From the NCBI GenBank assembly GCA_964451365.1, contig CAYVIB010000016.1, positions 1 through 64,000 on the forward strand: a stretch of DNA of 64,000 bases. Reading direction: 5' to 3'. The DNA comes from CAYVIB01 sp964451365 (GTDB lineage: Bacteria; Pseudomonadota; Gammaproteobacteria; Pseudomonadales; Cellvibrionaceae). Shown here piece by piece: positions 36,703 to 45,599 of this stretch. The notes beneath the pieces are model-generated. The model saw nothing but the letters and a program-made list of their open reading frames with translations. It made no database searches and was not told the origin of the DNA. A program made the position numbers and the translations under genes. Position 1 is the stretch's first letter; each line of letters opens with the position of its first letter.

Positions 36703-38952
36703 ATGACTTCATCAAGCAATCAACAAATTAAATTAAATAAAGTCGTCGTTATCGGCCTGGGGTTGATTGGCGGAAGCCTGGCGGCGGCTTTAAAGAAAAG
36801 AAAGCAATGCAATGAGGTGATCGGCGTAGCGCGCCGGGAAGAGACCTGCGGTAAAGCAATGGCCGCGGGCATCGTCGATCGCGCTTTTGTTTCTCTTTCT
36901 GAAATTGCGAAGGAGTTGCGGGGCGGGGATGTTATTTTTATCTCCGTTCCCACCCTGTCGATAAGGCCCATCCTGCAGGACGTTAAGCGATACATATCGC
37001 CGACGGTTACTGTTACCGATGGCGCCAGCGTTAAAGGCAGCGTTCGCGCCGATATTCTTTCTGTTTTTGGTGAAGAGCCGGAAAACATCGTACCGGGTCA
37101 CCCGATTGCCGGTTCGGAAAAGAGTGGCGTGGACGCGGCGGACGCATTGCTGTATGAAGACCACCGGGTTATCGTTACCCCGCTGACGGCCAACTCCCCC
37201 GCGCATATCGCGCGGGTTCGAACGCTTTGGCAAAGCGTCGGTGCGTCAGTGCTGGAAATGGATATCGATGATCACGATGCGGTGCTGGCGGCCACCAGCC
37301 ATTTGCCGCACGCCATTGCGTTTTCCCTGGTGGATACGCTGGCCAATGACAGTAAGAACGAAAATATTTTTCGTTACGCCGCCGGCGGTTTTCGCGATTT
37401 CACCCGTATTGCGTCGAGTGACGCCATCATGTGGCGAGACGTTATGCTGGCCAACAAAACGTCCGTGCTGAACGCCATCGATTTGTTTTCCACCAACCTG
37501 GGGCGACTGCGCGCCGCCATCGCGGCGGAGGACGCCCAGGCAATCACCGGTGTATTTACGCGCGCGAAAGCCGCGCGGGATCGCTTTACAAAAATGTTGT
37601 CACATCAGGCTTATAGCAAAACTATGCAAAATCAAAAAGAGCAGTACCTTGTTTATCAAGTGGCTCCGGGCGGGAGCGTGTCGGGCACCATTCGCGTACC
37701 GGGAGATAAATCCATTTCGCACCGTTCGATTATGCTCGGTTCGCTGGCGGAAGGCGTGACAGAAATTTCCGGTTTTCTCGAGGGCGAGGATGCGCTGGCG
37801 ACCATTCAGTGTTTTCGCGATATGGGCGTGGTTATCGAAGGCCCCAACAATGGTGAAGTGAAAATTTACGGCGTTGGCCTGCACGGTTTGAGTGAACCGC
37901 ATGGTCCGCTGTATTTTGGTAATTCCGGCACCTCCATGCGTTTGCTGGCGGGTATCCTGGCAGGCCAGAAATTTGATAGTGAATTGACCGGCGATGATTC
38001 GCTGACAAACCGGCCAATGAACCGCATTGCCCAGCCGCTCCGGCAAATGGGCGCGATCATCGACACCGCCGCCGAAGGCAAGCCGCCGTTGAAAATTTCC
38101 GGTGGCGCAAAATTAAAAGGTATCCACTACGATATGCCCATGGCGAGCGCGCAGGTTAAATCGTGCCTGTTGCTGGCCGGCCTGTATGCCGAAGACGAAA
38201 CCAACGTGACTGAGCCGGCGCCGACCCGCGATCACACCGAGCGCATGCTGAAAGGTTTTGGTTATCCGGTGGAGCGCAATGGCGGCACCGCGACCGTTGC
38301 ACCGGGCGGCAAGTTAACCGCTTCCAGAATCGATATTCCCGCGGATATTTCCTCGGCAACATTTTTTATGGTGGCCGCCGCCATCGCACCGGGTTCCGAT
38401 ATTACACTGACCCATGTGGGCATCAACCCGACGCGCATCGGTGTGATCAACATTCTCAATTTGATGGGCGCCGATATTTCCCTGGGCAATGAGCGTGAAG
38501 TGGGCGGCGAACCGGTGGCCGATATTCGCGTGAAGTATGCGCCGCTTAAAGGCATTGAGATTCCGGAAGACCAGGTACCTTTGGCGATCGACGAATTTCC
38601 GGCGCTTTTGGTTGCGGCGGCCTGCGCTGAAGGCAAGACTGTACTCACCGGTGCGGAAGAGCTGCGGGTGAAGGAAACAGATCGTATTCAGGCGATGGCT
38701 GTCGGTTTAACCACGCTGGGCATCCAGTGCGAACCCACGCCCGACGGTATCGTCGTACAAGGTGGACAGTTGGGCGGCGGCGAGGTGGAAAGTTTCCACG
38801 ATCACCGCATCGCCATGGCATTCACCATCGCCGCGTTGCGTGCTTCCGCGCCGATCACGGTGAATAACTGCGCAAACGTCGCCACCTCATTTCCCAATTT
38901 CGCGGAACTGGCCAAATCCGTGGGAATAAGCTTAGAGCTTATTCGTACTTAG
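36703..38952 (+). CDS. tyrA-aroA: Fused prephenate dehydrogenase and EPSP synthase
   Basis: Two shikimate-branch enzymes in one chain of 749 residues. TyrA part (about 15-300): NAD(P) loop GLGLIGGSLAAAL, PGHPIAGSEKSG and SHLPHAIAF. AroA part (about 316-749): PGDKSISHRSIML, FGNSGTSMRLLAG, TNRPMNRI, DISSATFFMVAAA and DHRIAMAF. The fusion is known from pseudomonads. The ATG at 36703 matches TyrA N-termini; an earlier ATG at 36625 overlaps cysC. Supplies tyrosine and chorismate, alongside pheA. Confidence 0.96.
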   Translation: MTSSSNQQIKLNKVVVIGLGLIGGSLAAALKKRKQCNEVIGVARREETCGKAMAAGIVDRAFVSLSEIAKELRGGDVIFISVPTLSIRPILQDVKRYISPTVTVTDGASVKGSVRADILSVFGEEPENIVPGHPIAGSEKSGVDAADALLYEDHRVIVTPLTANSPAHIARVRTLWQSVGASVLEMDIDDHDAVLAATSHLPHAIAFSLVDTLANDSKNENIFRYAAGGFRDFTRIASSDAIMWRDVMLANKTSVLNAIDLFSTNLGRLRAAIAAEDAQAITGVFTRAKAARDRFTKMLSHQAYSKTMQNQKEQYLVYQVAPGGSVSGTIRVPGDKSISHRSIMLGSLAEGVTEISGFLEGEDALATIQCFRDMGVVIEGPNNGEVKIYGVGLHGLSEPHGPLYFGNSGTSMRLLAGILAGQKFDSELTGDDSLTNRPMNRIAQPLRQMGAIIDTAAEGKPPLKISGGAKLKGIHYDMPMASAQVKSCLLLAGLYAEDETNVTEPAPTRDHTERMLKGFGYPVERNGGTATVAPGGKLTASRIDIPADISSATFFMVAAAIAPGSDITLTHVGINPTRIGVINILNLMGADISLGNEREVGGEPVADIRVKYAPLKGIEIPEDQVPLAIDEFPALLVAAACAEGKTVLTGAEELRVKETDRIQAMAVGLTTLGIQCEPTPDGIVVQGGQLGGGEVESFHDHRIAMAFTIAALRASAPITVNNCANVATSFPNFAELAKSVGISLELIRT

Positions 38953-39008
38953 GTTTAAAGGGTCTGTTTTGTATAATCGCGCGCAAGTACTGGAGCCAGG
39001 AATAACCC

Positions 39009-39920
39009 ATGTCAAATGAATATAAATTGACACACCTGAAACAACTGGAAGCGGAAAGTATTCATATTATCCGCGAAGTGGCCGCCGAGTTCGACAAGCC
39101 GGTCATGCTGTATTCCATCGGCAAGGATTCCGCCGTCATGATGCACCTGGCGATGAAGGCTTTCGCCCCCGGCAAGCCGCCGTTTCCATTGATGCACGTG
39201 GATACCACCTGGAAGTTCAAGGAAATGATCCAGTTTCGTGACAAGCGAATCAAGGATCTGGGTTGGGACCTGATCGTGCATATCAATGAAGAAGGGGTAA
39301 AAATGGGAATCAACCCCTTCGACCACGGTAGCGCAAAGCACACCGATATTATGAAAACCCAGTCCCTGAAACAGGCGTTGACCAAGTACGGTTTTGACGC
39401 CGCGTTTGGTGGTGCGCGCCGGGATGAGGAAAAGTCCCGCGCGAAAGAGCGGGTATATTCCTTCCGCGACAAACACCACCGCTGGGACCCGAAAAACCAG
39501 CGGCCGGAATTGTGGAACCTGTATAACGGCCGGGTTGACAAGGGCGAAAGCATTCGCGTTTTTCCGCTATCCAATTGGACCGAACTGGATATCTGGCAAT
39601 ACATCCATCTGGAAAATATTCCCATCGTGCCGCTGTACTTTGCCGCGAAGCGCCCGGTTGTCGAGCGCGATGGTGTATTGATTATGGTGGACGACAACAG
39701 AATGCCAATCAAACCGGACGAGGAAATTCTGCAGAAAATGGTGCGTTTCCGGACTCTCGGCTGTTATCCGTTAACGGGTGCCGTCGAATCCTCGGCAACG
39801 ACATTGCCGGAAATTATCCAGGAAATGCTGCTGACCAAAACCTCCGAACGCCAGGGCAGGGTTATCGACCACGACAGCGCTGGCTCGATGGAGAAGAAAA
39901 AGCAGGAAGGTTATTTCTAA
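39009..39920 (+). CDS. cysD: Sulfate adenylyltransferase subunit 2
   Basis: Catalytic ATP-pyrophosphatase subunit of ATP sulfurylase. It has 303 residues with PP-loop YSIGKDSAVMMHLA, GGARRDEEKSRAKER and the ending SMEKKKQEGYF. GAGCCAGGA precedes the ATG. Works with CysN, whose gene follows after an 85-base spacer holding a hairpin. Confidence 0.96.
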   Translation: MSNEYKLTHLKQLEAESIHIIREVAAEFDKPVMLYSIGKDSAVMMHLAMKAFAPGKPPFPLMHVDTTWKFKEMIQFRDKRIKDLGWDLIVHINEEGVKMGINPFDHGSAKHTDIMKTQSLKQALTKYGFDAAFGGARRDEEKSRAKERVYSFRDKHHRWDPKNQRPELWNLYNGRVDKGESIRVFPLSNWTELDIWQYIHLENIPIVPLYFAAKRPVVERDGVLIMVDDNRMPIKPDEEILQKMVRFRTLGCYPLTGAVESSATTLPEIIQEMLLTKTSERQGRVIDHDSAGSMEKKKQEGYF

Positions 39921-39963
39921 TTTTTAAATGTGGCGGGTGGCGCCCGTCGTAGATTGTTGCAGG

Positions 39964-39983
39964 GGCGGGCTTTACGCCCGCCC
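39964..39983 (+). repeat. GC-rich hairpin in the cysD-cysN spacer
   Basis: GGGCGGGC and GCCCGCCC pair around TTTAC. The spacer also starts with GTGGCGGGTGGCGCCCG. It is a member or relative of the dispersed intergenic repeats, and may affect cysN expression relative to cysD. Confidence 0.6.
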
Positions 39984-40005
39984 GTAAAAATATCGGAGAG
40001 AACAA

Positions 40006-41418
40006 ATGTCTCACCAGTCGGACCTAATCGAAACAGACATCGACGCTTACCTGGCGCAACACGAGCAAAAAGAACTGCTGCGCTTTTTAACCTGCGGCAG
40101 CGTGGACGACGGCAAATCCACATTAATTGGCCGCCTGCTGCACGACTCCAAGATGATCTATGAAGATCAACTGGAAGCCATTAAATCCGACACCGCCAAG
40201 CACGGCACCACCGGCGAAAAACTTGACCTGGCATTGCTGGTGGACGGCTTGCAGGCCGAGCGGGAGCAGGGCATTACCATCGACGTGGCCTACCGCTATT
40301 TTTCCACATCAAAGCGCAAGTTTATTATTGCCGACACACCCGGCCACGAACAATACACCCGCAACATGGCCACCGGGGCATCCACCTGTGACCTTGCAGT
40401 AATCCTGATCGACGCCCGCCATGGCGTAATGACGCAGACCCGCCGACACTCTTATATTGCTTCGCTGCTGGGTATCAAGCACGTTATTGTTGCGATCAAT
40501 AAAATGGATCTGGTGGATTTTTCCGAGGAGCGTTTTAACAGCATCAAGCAGGATTACCTGAAACTGGCGGAGTCGCTCAACGATATCGAATTGTATTTCG
40601 TGCCGATTTCCGCGTTGGATGGCGACAACGTTGTCACCCGAAGCGAAAAAACGCTCTGGTACGCCGGGCAGACACTGATGGAAATTCTGGAAAATGTGGA
40701 AATCACCGGCGATAAAAATTTTACCGATTTCCGCTTTCCCATTCAGTACGTCAATCGCCCGAACCTGAACTTCCGTGGTTTTTGCGGCACGGTTGCCTCC
40801 GGTATTGTAAAAGTGGGAGATAAAATCAAAGTTCTGCCGTCGGGTAAAATGAGTAAGGTCAAAGCCATTGTCACCTACGATGGTGATCTTGAACAGGCAT
40901 TTGTCGACCAGGCGGTCACCCTAACGCTGGAGGATGAAATTGATATCAGCCGTGGCGATATGATAGTCCAAGCCGATGCCGATGTGGAATTTTCCAACCA
41001 TTTAAAAGCGCATCTGGTGTGGATGTCGGAAGCGGAAATGAAACCGGGCAAACAATATCTGTTCAAGTTTGCCAGCAAGGTCACGCCCGGCTTGGTCAGC
41101 AAAATCGACTATCGCGTGGATGTAAATACATTCGAACATTCCGATATCGATATTATGCAATTAAACGATATTGCCGCGGTGGATGTGAGCCTGGAACAAA
41201 ATGTTGTGACGGACCCATACGAAAGAAATCGCGCGACGGGTGCGTTTATCGTCATTGACCGGCTGACGAATATCACTGTCGGTGCTGGCATGGTGGACAG
41301 CGTACTCACCCGGCAGGAATTGAGCCGAAGCGATTACTCCGCGTTTGAAATCGAACTGAACGCGCTGATTCGCAAGCATTTCCCGCACTGGGAAGCCAAA
41401 GACATTAGTTTCTTATAG
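40006..41418 (+). CDS. cysN: Sulfate adenylyltransferase subunit 1 (GTPase)
   Basis: EF-Tu-like GTPase driving APS formation. It has 470 residues with G1 GSVDDGKSTLIGRLL, G3 DTPGHEQYTRNMATG and G4 NKMD, plus two EF-Tu-type barrel domains. Length shows the non-fused form, consistent with a separate cysC upstream. CGGAGAG lies before the ATG. The last gene of the cys pair; repeat DNA follows. Confidence 0.96.
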   Translation: MSHQSDLIETDIDAYLAQHEQKELLRFLTCGSVDDGKSTLIGRLLHDSKMIYEDQLEAIKSDTAKHGTTGEKLDLALLVDGLQAEREQGITIDVAYRYFSTSKRKFIIADTPGHEQYTRNMATGASTCDLAVILIDARHGVMTQTRRHSYIASLLGIKHVIVAINKMDLVDFSEERFNSIKQDYLKLAESLNDIELYFVPISALDGDNVVTRSEKTLWYAGQTLMEILENVEITGDKNFTDFRFPIQYVNRPNLNFRGFCGTVASGIVKVGDKIKVLPSGKMSKVKAIVTYDGDLEQAFVDQAVTLTLEDEIDISRGDMIVQADADVEFSNHLKAHLVWMSEAEMKPGKQYLFKFASKVTPGLVSKIDYRVDVNTFEHSDIDIMQLNDIAAVDVSLEQNVVTDPYERNRATGAFIVIDRLTNITVGAGMVDSVLTRQELSRSDYSAFEIELNALIRKHFPHWEAKDISFL

Positions 41419-41441
41419 TCTTTCGTAGGAGTAAACGAAGT

Positions 41442-41519
41442 GCCACCCGCCATTTTGCCAAGCGCAAAGAAATGGCGGGTGGTACCCGAAGTGTCGGACC
41501 ATCGCTTACCCGCCCTACG
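41442..41519 (-). repeat. GTAG-family dispersed repeat, long palindromic copy
   Basis: On the minus strand it reads GTAGGGCGGGTAAGCGATGG, then TCCGACACTTCGGG, then accACCCGCC and a mirrored GGCGGGTGGC end. The two ACCCGCC/GGCGGGT ends make the unit self-complementary. It fills the gap after cysN. Confidence 0.8.
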
Positions 41520-41659
41520 AAATGTCGCACACACTTTGTGGGAAATGTCTCACACACTTTTAAGCCATCTCCTACTTTTTTCCTCCTTCGTGCTTTGTAA
41601 AGTATGCACCGTGCTTGAACGCAAGCACTTTTAAACCAAAACCGATAGGAGATAGAAAA

Positions 41660-42019
41660 ATGACAACAGGAGTACTTAAGTCAGCAACCTCAAGCAAAAA
41701 AATCAGCGGTGTGGTAAAGGCATTTGCGGCCATGTGCATGCTCAGCATGGTTGTCGCGGTACCGAATGCCCTGGCGGCGGATAAAAAAGCTTCGGCGAAA
41801 AAGGAAGTCGCTGTACAACAGGTTGCGGCCAAAGTCAGCATCAACAAAGCGGATGTGGATGCGCTGGCGAGCTTAACCGGTGTTGGGCTCGCGAAGGCGG
41901 AAGCGATCATCGCTTATCGCAAGGCGCGCGGGGGATTTAAGTCCATTGAGCAATTGGCTGAAGTAAAAGGTATTGGCGAGGCCACCATAGCCAAAAACCG
42001 CAGTCGCCTGACGCTCTAA
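41660..42019 (+). CDS. ComEA-like helix-hairpin-helix DNA-binding protein
   Basis: 119 residues from the ATG at 41660 (AGGAG eight bases upstream). Signal peptide with hydrophobic core AAMCMLSMVVAVPNALA, then a lysine-rich linker, then the double HhH fold: VSINKADVDALASLTGVGLAKAEAIIAYR and FKSIEQLAEVKGIGEATI. ComEA relatives bind incoming DNA in the periplasm during natural transformation; many proteobacterial single-domain homologues are uncharacterised. No other competence genes are nearby. Confidence 0.85.
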   Translation: MTTGVLKSATSSKKISGVVKAFAAMCMLSMVVAVPNALAADKKASAKKEVAVQQVAAKVSINKADVDALASLTGVGLAKAEAIIAYRKARGGFKSIEQLAEVKGIGEATIAKNRSRLTL

Positions 42020-42062
42020 AGTGGTAGAATAGCCAGCGCTCAGGCTGGCTAATAAATTTACA

Positions 42063-42097
42063 AAAAAGCCCGGCCAAGTGCCGGGCTTTTTGTTTTT
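42063..42097 (+). terminator. Rho-independent terminator after the ComEA-like gene
   Basis: AGCCCGGC-CAAGT-GCCGGGCT followed by TTTTGTTTTT: a strong GC stem with T-run. Confidence 0.9.
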
Positions 42098-42102
42098 AAT
42101 GT

Positions 42103-42152
42103 TTTCTGTTAAAAAAGCTTTCTGTTAAAAAAGGCTTTCTGTTAGAAAAGGT
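42103..42152 (+). repeat. Triple 16-17-nt direct repeat before pyrF
   Basis: Three head-to-tail units starting TTTCTGTT and followed by an A-run and GC or GGC (42103, 42119, 42136). The third, TTTCTGTTAGAAAAGG, contains the pyrF ribosome site. Slippage here could alter leader length. Confidence 0.75.
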
Positions 42153-42158
42153 GGCTTC

Positions 42159-42878
42159 TTGTCGACAACTCATCAACCACAACCGCGAATAATCGTTGCC
42201 CTCGATTACGATCGTCACGATTCCTGCATGGCACTGGCAAAACAACTGGACCCAAAATTGTGCCGGCTAAAAATAGGCAAGGAGCTGTTTACCTCCATCG
42301 GGCCCAAAATAGTTGAGGATGTGCAGGCGCTCGGGTTTGATGTTTTTCTCGATCTCAAATTTCACGATATTCCCAACACCGTGGGTAAAGCGGTGAAAGC
42401 GGCGGCCGATCTCGGCGTGTGGATGGCTAATGTCCACGCCGGTGGTGGCCGGCAGATGATGGAAAACGCGCGCGAACAGCTTGCATCGTTCAAATCACCG
42501 CCATTACTGATTGCGGTGACGGTACTGACCAGTATGGATCAGGCGACTCTGAATTCCGTGGGTGTGCCGACGCCGCCGGTGGAGCAGGTGAAACTACTCG
42601 CCCGATTGGCCACCGACGCGGGCCTGGATGGCGTTGTCTGCTCCGCCCAGGAAGTGGAAATGCTCAAACGGGAATGTGGTGACGACTTCCTCTGCGTCAC
42701 CCCGGGCATTCGACCGGCGCAAAGCGCGGCGGATGACCAGAAAAGAATCGTCACCCCTGCACAGGCGGTAAAAAATGGCAGCGACTACATAGTGATTGGC
42801 CGACCCATTACCCAGGCCCCGGATCCCGCCGCCGCATGCCGACAGATCGCGCAGGAAATTGCGGAGCTGGAACAATGA
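42159..42878 (+). CDS. pyrF: Orotidine 5'-phosphate decarboxylase
   Basis: Last step of UMP synthesis. The TTG start at 42159 follows GAAAAGG in the third direct repeat and gives 239 residues beginning MSTTHQPQPRIIVALDYDR. The catalytic motif is FLDLKFHDIPNTVGKAV; CVTPGIRP and YIVIGRPIT close the phosphate site. Its stop overlaps the cmk start as ATGA, so pyrF and cmk form a pyrimidine-nucleotide pair. Confidence 0.95.
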   Translation: MSTTHQPQPRIIVALDYDRHDSCMALAKQLDPKLCRLKIGKELFTSIGPKIVEDVQALGFDVFLDLKFHDIPNTVGKAVKAAADLGVWMANVHAGGGRQMMENAREQLASFKSPPLLIAVTVLTSMDQATLNSVGVPTPPVEQVKLLARLATDAGLDGVVCSAQEVEMLKRECGDDFLCVTPGIRPAQSAADDQKRIVTPAQAVKNGSDYIVIGRPITQAPDPAAACRQIAQEIAELEQ

Positions 42879-43567
42879 ACGAGACTCTACCTGTAATCAC
42901 TATTGATGGCCCAAGCGGTTCGGGGAAGGGCACTATTGCCCGGCTGGTTGCCACCAAAACCGGCTTTACTCTACTCGACAGTGGTGCACTGTACCGGCTG
43001 ACCGCCCTGGCAGCCAAAAACAGTTCAGTCGATTTTGATGATGAAGACGCGGTGGCGGACCAGGCGGGCAATCTCGACGTCGTTTTCGACGTAACCAACG
43101 GCGCAACCCTTTTGGCCGGGAAGGATGTTACGTCGGATATCCGGCGGGAAGAGATCGGCATGCACGCCTCCAAAGTTGCCGCTTATCCCAAGGTGCGCGC
43201 GGCACTGCTGCAACGGCAGCGTGACTTTTTGCAGGCGCCCGGCCTGGTGGCGGACGGTCGCGATATGGGCACGGTGGTTTTCCCTCGGGCGACACTGAAA
43301 GTATTCCTGACCGCCAGCGCGGAAGAGCGGGCCCGCCGCCGGCTGGAACAGCTTAGGTTTTCGGGTCAGCGGGTAAGCGACGGGGATTACCAGAAAATCC
43401 TGGCGGATATTGAGGCGCGCGACTTGAAAGACACCAACCGCGCGGTTTCCCCCTTGATTCCGGCGGCGGATGCGATCATTCTGGACAGCACCAGTCTAAC
43501 GATACCGGAAGTGTTTAATCAGGTGATGTCCCACTTTCGGGAACGCACGGGAAGGGAGATTCAATAG
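42875..43567 (+). CDS. cmk: Cytidylate kinase
   Basis: Phosphorylates CMP and dCMP. The 230 residues start MNETLPVITIDGPSGSGKGT (P-loop). LLDSGALYR, RQRDFLQAPGLVADGRDMGT and TASAEERARRRLEQL are family motifs. Four-base overlap with pyrF and one-base overlap with lapA show tight translational coupling. Confidence 0.96.
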   Translation: MNETLPVITIDGPSGSGKGTIARLVATKTGFTLLDSGALYRLTALAAKNSSVDFDDEDAVADQAGNLDVVFDVTNGATLLAGKDVTSDIRREEIGMHASKVAAYPKVRAALLQRQRDFLQAPGLVADGRDMGTVVFPRATLKVFLTASAEERARRRLEQLRFSGQRVSDGDYQKILADIEARDLKDTNRAVSPLIPAADAIILDSTSLTIPEVFNQVMSHFRERTGREIQ

Positions 43568-43875
43568 TGTTTCGCGGAATCCTGAATTTCTTCAAGTCCA
43601 TTCTGATGTTCTGCTGGCTCTTGGCGGTGCTGGTTTTGGGGGCGTGGATTGCGCTGACCAACAACGAGCCGTTATCGCTGAACGTTTTTGGCTTGCAGCT
43701 GCCGGAGTTTAACGCCGGCGTGTATATGTGCGCGGTACTGATGGTGGGCGTGCTTTTAGGCTACGTTACGCATTACGTGGTCACCCAGCGAAAAATGCTT
43801 GCCCGCAAACGCGCGCTGTCGAAAGCAAACCGGGAAGTGGCCCGGCTGCAAAACGAACGCATTAAAGGGGTTTGA
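43567..43875 (+). CDS. lapA: LapA inner-membrane protein (DUF1049)
   Basis: 102 residues with two transmembrane helices (about 12-32 and 48-70) and a basic, coiled-coil C-terminus (RKRALSKANREVARLQ). In E. coli LapA accompanies LapB in LPS assembly control. The GTG start overlaps the cmk TAG by one base. The motif ALTNNEPLSLNVFG is typical of the family. Confidence 0.9.
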   Translation: MFRGILNFFKSILMFCWLLAVLVLGAWIALTNNEPLSLNVFGLQLPEFNAGVYMCAVLMVGVLLGYVTHYVVTQRKMLARKRALSKANREVARLQNERIKGV

Positions 43876-43892
43876 TCGCCCGAGGAGAATAC

Positions 43893-45131
43893 TTGAATTT
43901 TACCGACCTGCTGATATTCGCGCTGCTTGCCCTGGCGGTGGCGGCCGGTTATTGGCTGGGGCGGTCGGGCCGACTTCGCGGGTTGCCATCATCATCTCCA
44001 CTTTCCTGGCCGCAACAGCGCTATTATGAAGGCCTGACCCAACTGCTCAACGACCAGCCCGACGCGGCGATCGATACCTTTATTTCCGCCCTGGATGTTA
44101 ACAATGACACACTGGAGACCCATCTCGCCCTGGCCAGTCTGCTGCGCCGGCGCGGTGAAGTGGCCAGGGCAATACGTGTTCACCAGAATCTGCTTGCGCG
44201 GCCCAGCCTCAGCCGGGCGCAACACCAACTGGCGCAACTGGAACTCGGCATTGATTACTTGCGCTCGGGCCTGCTCGACCGGGCGGAATCCCTGTTCAAG
44301 GAACTGGTTGAAGTATACGACCTGGAAAAAAACGTGCGCAAAAAAGCGCTCGAGCACCTGCTCGAAGTCTACCAGGACACCAAGGAGTGGCTTGCCGCCA
44401 TCGATGTTGCGGATCGACTGACCACGCGAAAATTTTCCCCCACCGCCGACAGTTGGCGGGAACTGCAGGCCCAGTACAGTTGCGAGCTGGCCCAGGAGGC
44501 CATCGAAAAGCAGGACTGGCTCGCCGCCAGGCGCTGCCTGAATTCGGCCCTGCGCTACGACAAGAAATGTGTGCGGGCCAACCTGCTTGTGGCTCGCCTG
44601 GAAATGATCCACGGGTCCTATCCCTCGGCAATCGTTGCCCTGCGCAGAGTCCCCCAGCAAAACGAAAAGTTTTCTCCCGAAATCCTTGGGCCGATTTACG
44701 AATGCTATAAAAAGCAGGATAGCCCAAGGGAGCTGCTGAACGAACTGCGCGAATTGTATTACTCGAAAAAGGACCTGCTGACGCTCCAGTACCTGACGAA
44801 AACTGTGGAAGTCTGCGAGGGAGGCGACGCCGCCATTGCGCTATTGATGGAAGAGTTGCGCTACTACCCGAAAATGGAAGTGGCCGCGGAATTGTTGAAG
44901 CTGGTCACCGACGAGCGCGGCCCCAACAGCCTGCGAAATTACGTGAAGGTAAAAGCCCTGCTGGAAAAGCTGACGGAGACCCGGCAGGTCTACCAGTGCG
45001 AAAACTGCGGTTTCAGCGGAGAACAGCTCCACTGGCTGTGCCCCAGTTGCAAGCACTGGGTGACCATCAGTTTGCAGCCGCATTTAAGTAATATTGCGCC
45101 AAACCCGGAGAAGTTGGAGAGTTTGGGGTAA
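43893..45131 (+). CDS. lapB: Lipopolysaccharide assembly protein LapB
   Basis: Membrane-anchored TPR scaffold that, in E. coli, guides FtsH to LpxC and limits LPS synthesis. The TTG at 43893 is preferred (AGGAG five bases before it), giving 412 residues; an upstream TTG at 43872 has no ribosome site. One N-terminal membrane helix (about 4-22), TPR array (about 45-340) and a C-terminal rubredoxin-like metal site CENCGF...CPSCKHW. It overlaps nothing but sits 17 bases after lapA. Confidence 0.93.
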   Translation: MNFTDLLIFALLALAVAAGYWLGRSGRLRGLPSSSPLSWPQQRYYEGLTQLLNDQPDAAIDTFISALDVNNDTLETHLALASLLRRRGEVARAIRVHQNLLARPSLSRAQHQLAQLELGIDYLRSGLLDRAESLFKELVEVYDLEKNVRKKALEHLLEVYQDTKEWLAAIDVADRLTTRKFSPTADSWRELQAQYSCELAQEAIEKQDWLAARRCLNSALRYDKKCVRANLLVARLEMIHGSYPSAIVALRRVPQQNEKFSPEILGPIYECYKKQDSPRELLNELRELYYSKKDLLTLQYLTKTVEVCEGGDAAIALLMEELRYYPKMEVAAELLKLVTDERGPNSLRNYVKVKALLEKLTETRQVYQCENCGFSGEQLHWLCPSCKHWVTISLQPHLSNIAPNPEKLESLG

Positions 45132-45599
45132 GGCTCGGTCAATAGATGTCATTTCGAGTATCCGGGTGATCTGTAAAAGAAGGGCAGATGCTTCAGGGCG
45201 TTCCGGTTTCTCTTACGTACGTCATGTTCGCGTAGCGGACATCCAGGAGGTAGGTCGGGTAAGCGCTAGCGCCACCCGACATCTTCCCTTCGCCGAAGAA
45301 CCTCCGGCGGGCGCTTTGCTTGTCCGCCCTACAACCAACCTTCTTCAACCCTTGATTTATCTTGCTTATCCCCCACCTTTCTGTTAGCCTCGCGAGCCTC
45401 GAAAAGGGGTCTCTTTCACAGCCTTCGGGTTACTGTGTCGAATGTCCCTTTAACAGGTGTTTTTGCATGTTTTCCCGCCAGAAGTGAACGTGCAAAAGCG
45501 CACTTTTAACTACCCCGTGCACTGGCAACACGGCAGGCGAATCTGGGCCACGCGAATAACGCTGGTTTGGACAAGCTTCTTTTATATAGGTATGACTCA
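45132..45599 (+). other. 468-base leader region of rpsA with repeats
   Basis: Contains the third copy of the 27-base dispersed repeat (45220-45246), a GTAGG/CCTAC-type unit (about 45250-45332, ending GTCCGCCCTAC), and closer to rpsA a hairpin-forming stretch CACAG-(CCTTCGGGTTA)-CTGTG near 45418-45438. The start codon itself has only AGG nine bases upstream, which fits the S1 mRNA of E. coli, whose weak Shine-Dalgarno is replaced by leader structure and autoregulation. Confidence 0.6.

Noticed and set aside
42103..42152. Repeats before pyrF as a CRISPR fragment
   Set aside because: Units are 16-17 bases, contiguous, without spacers, and no cas genes are present.
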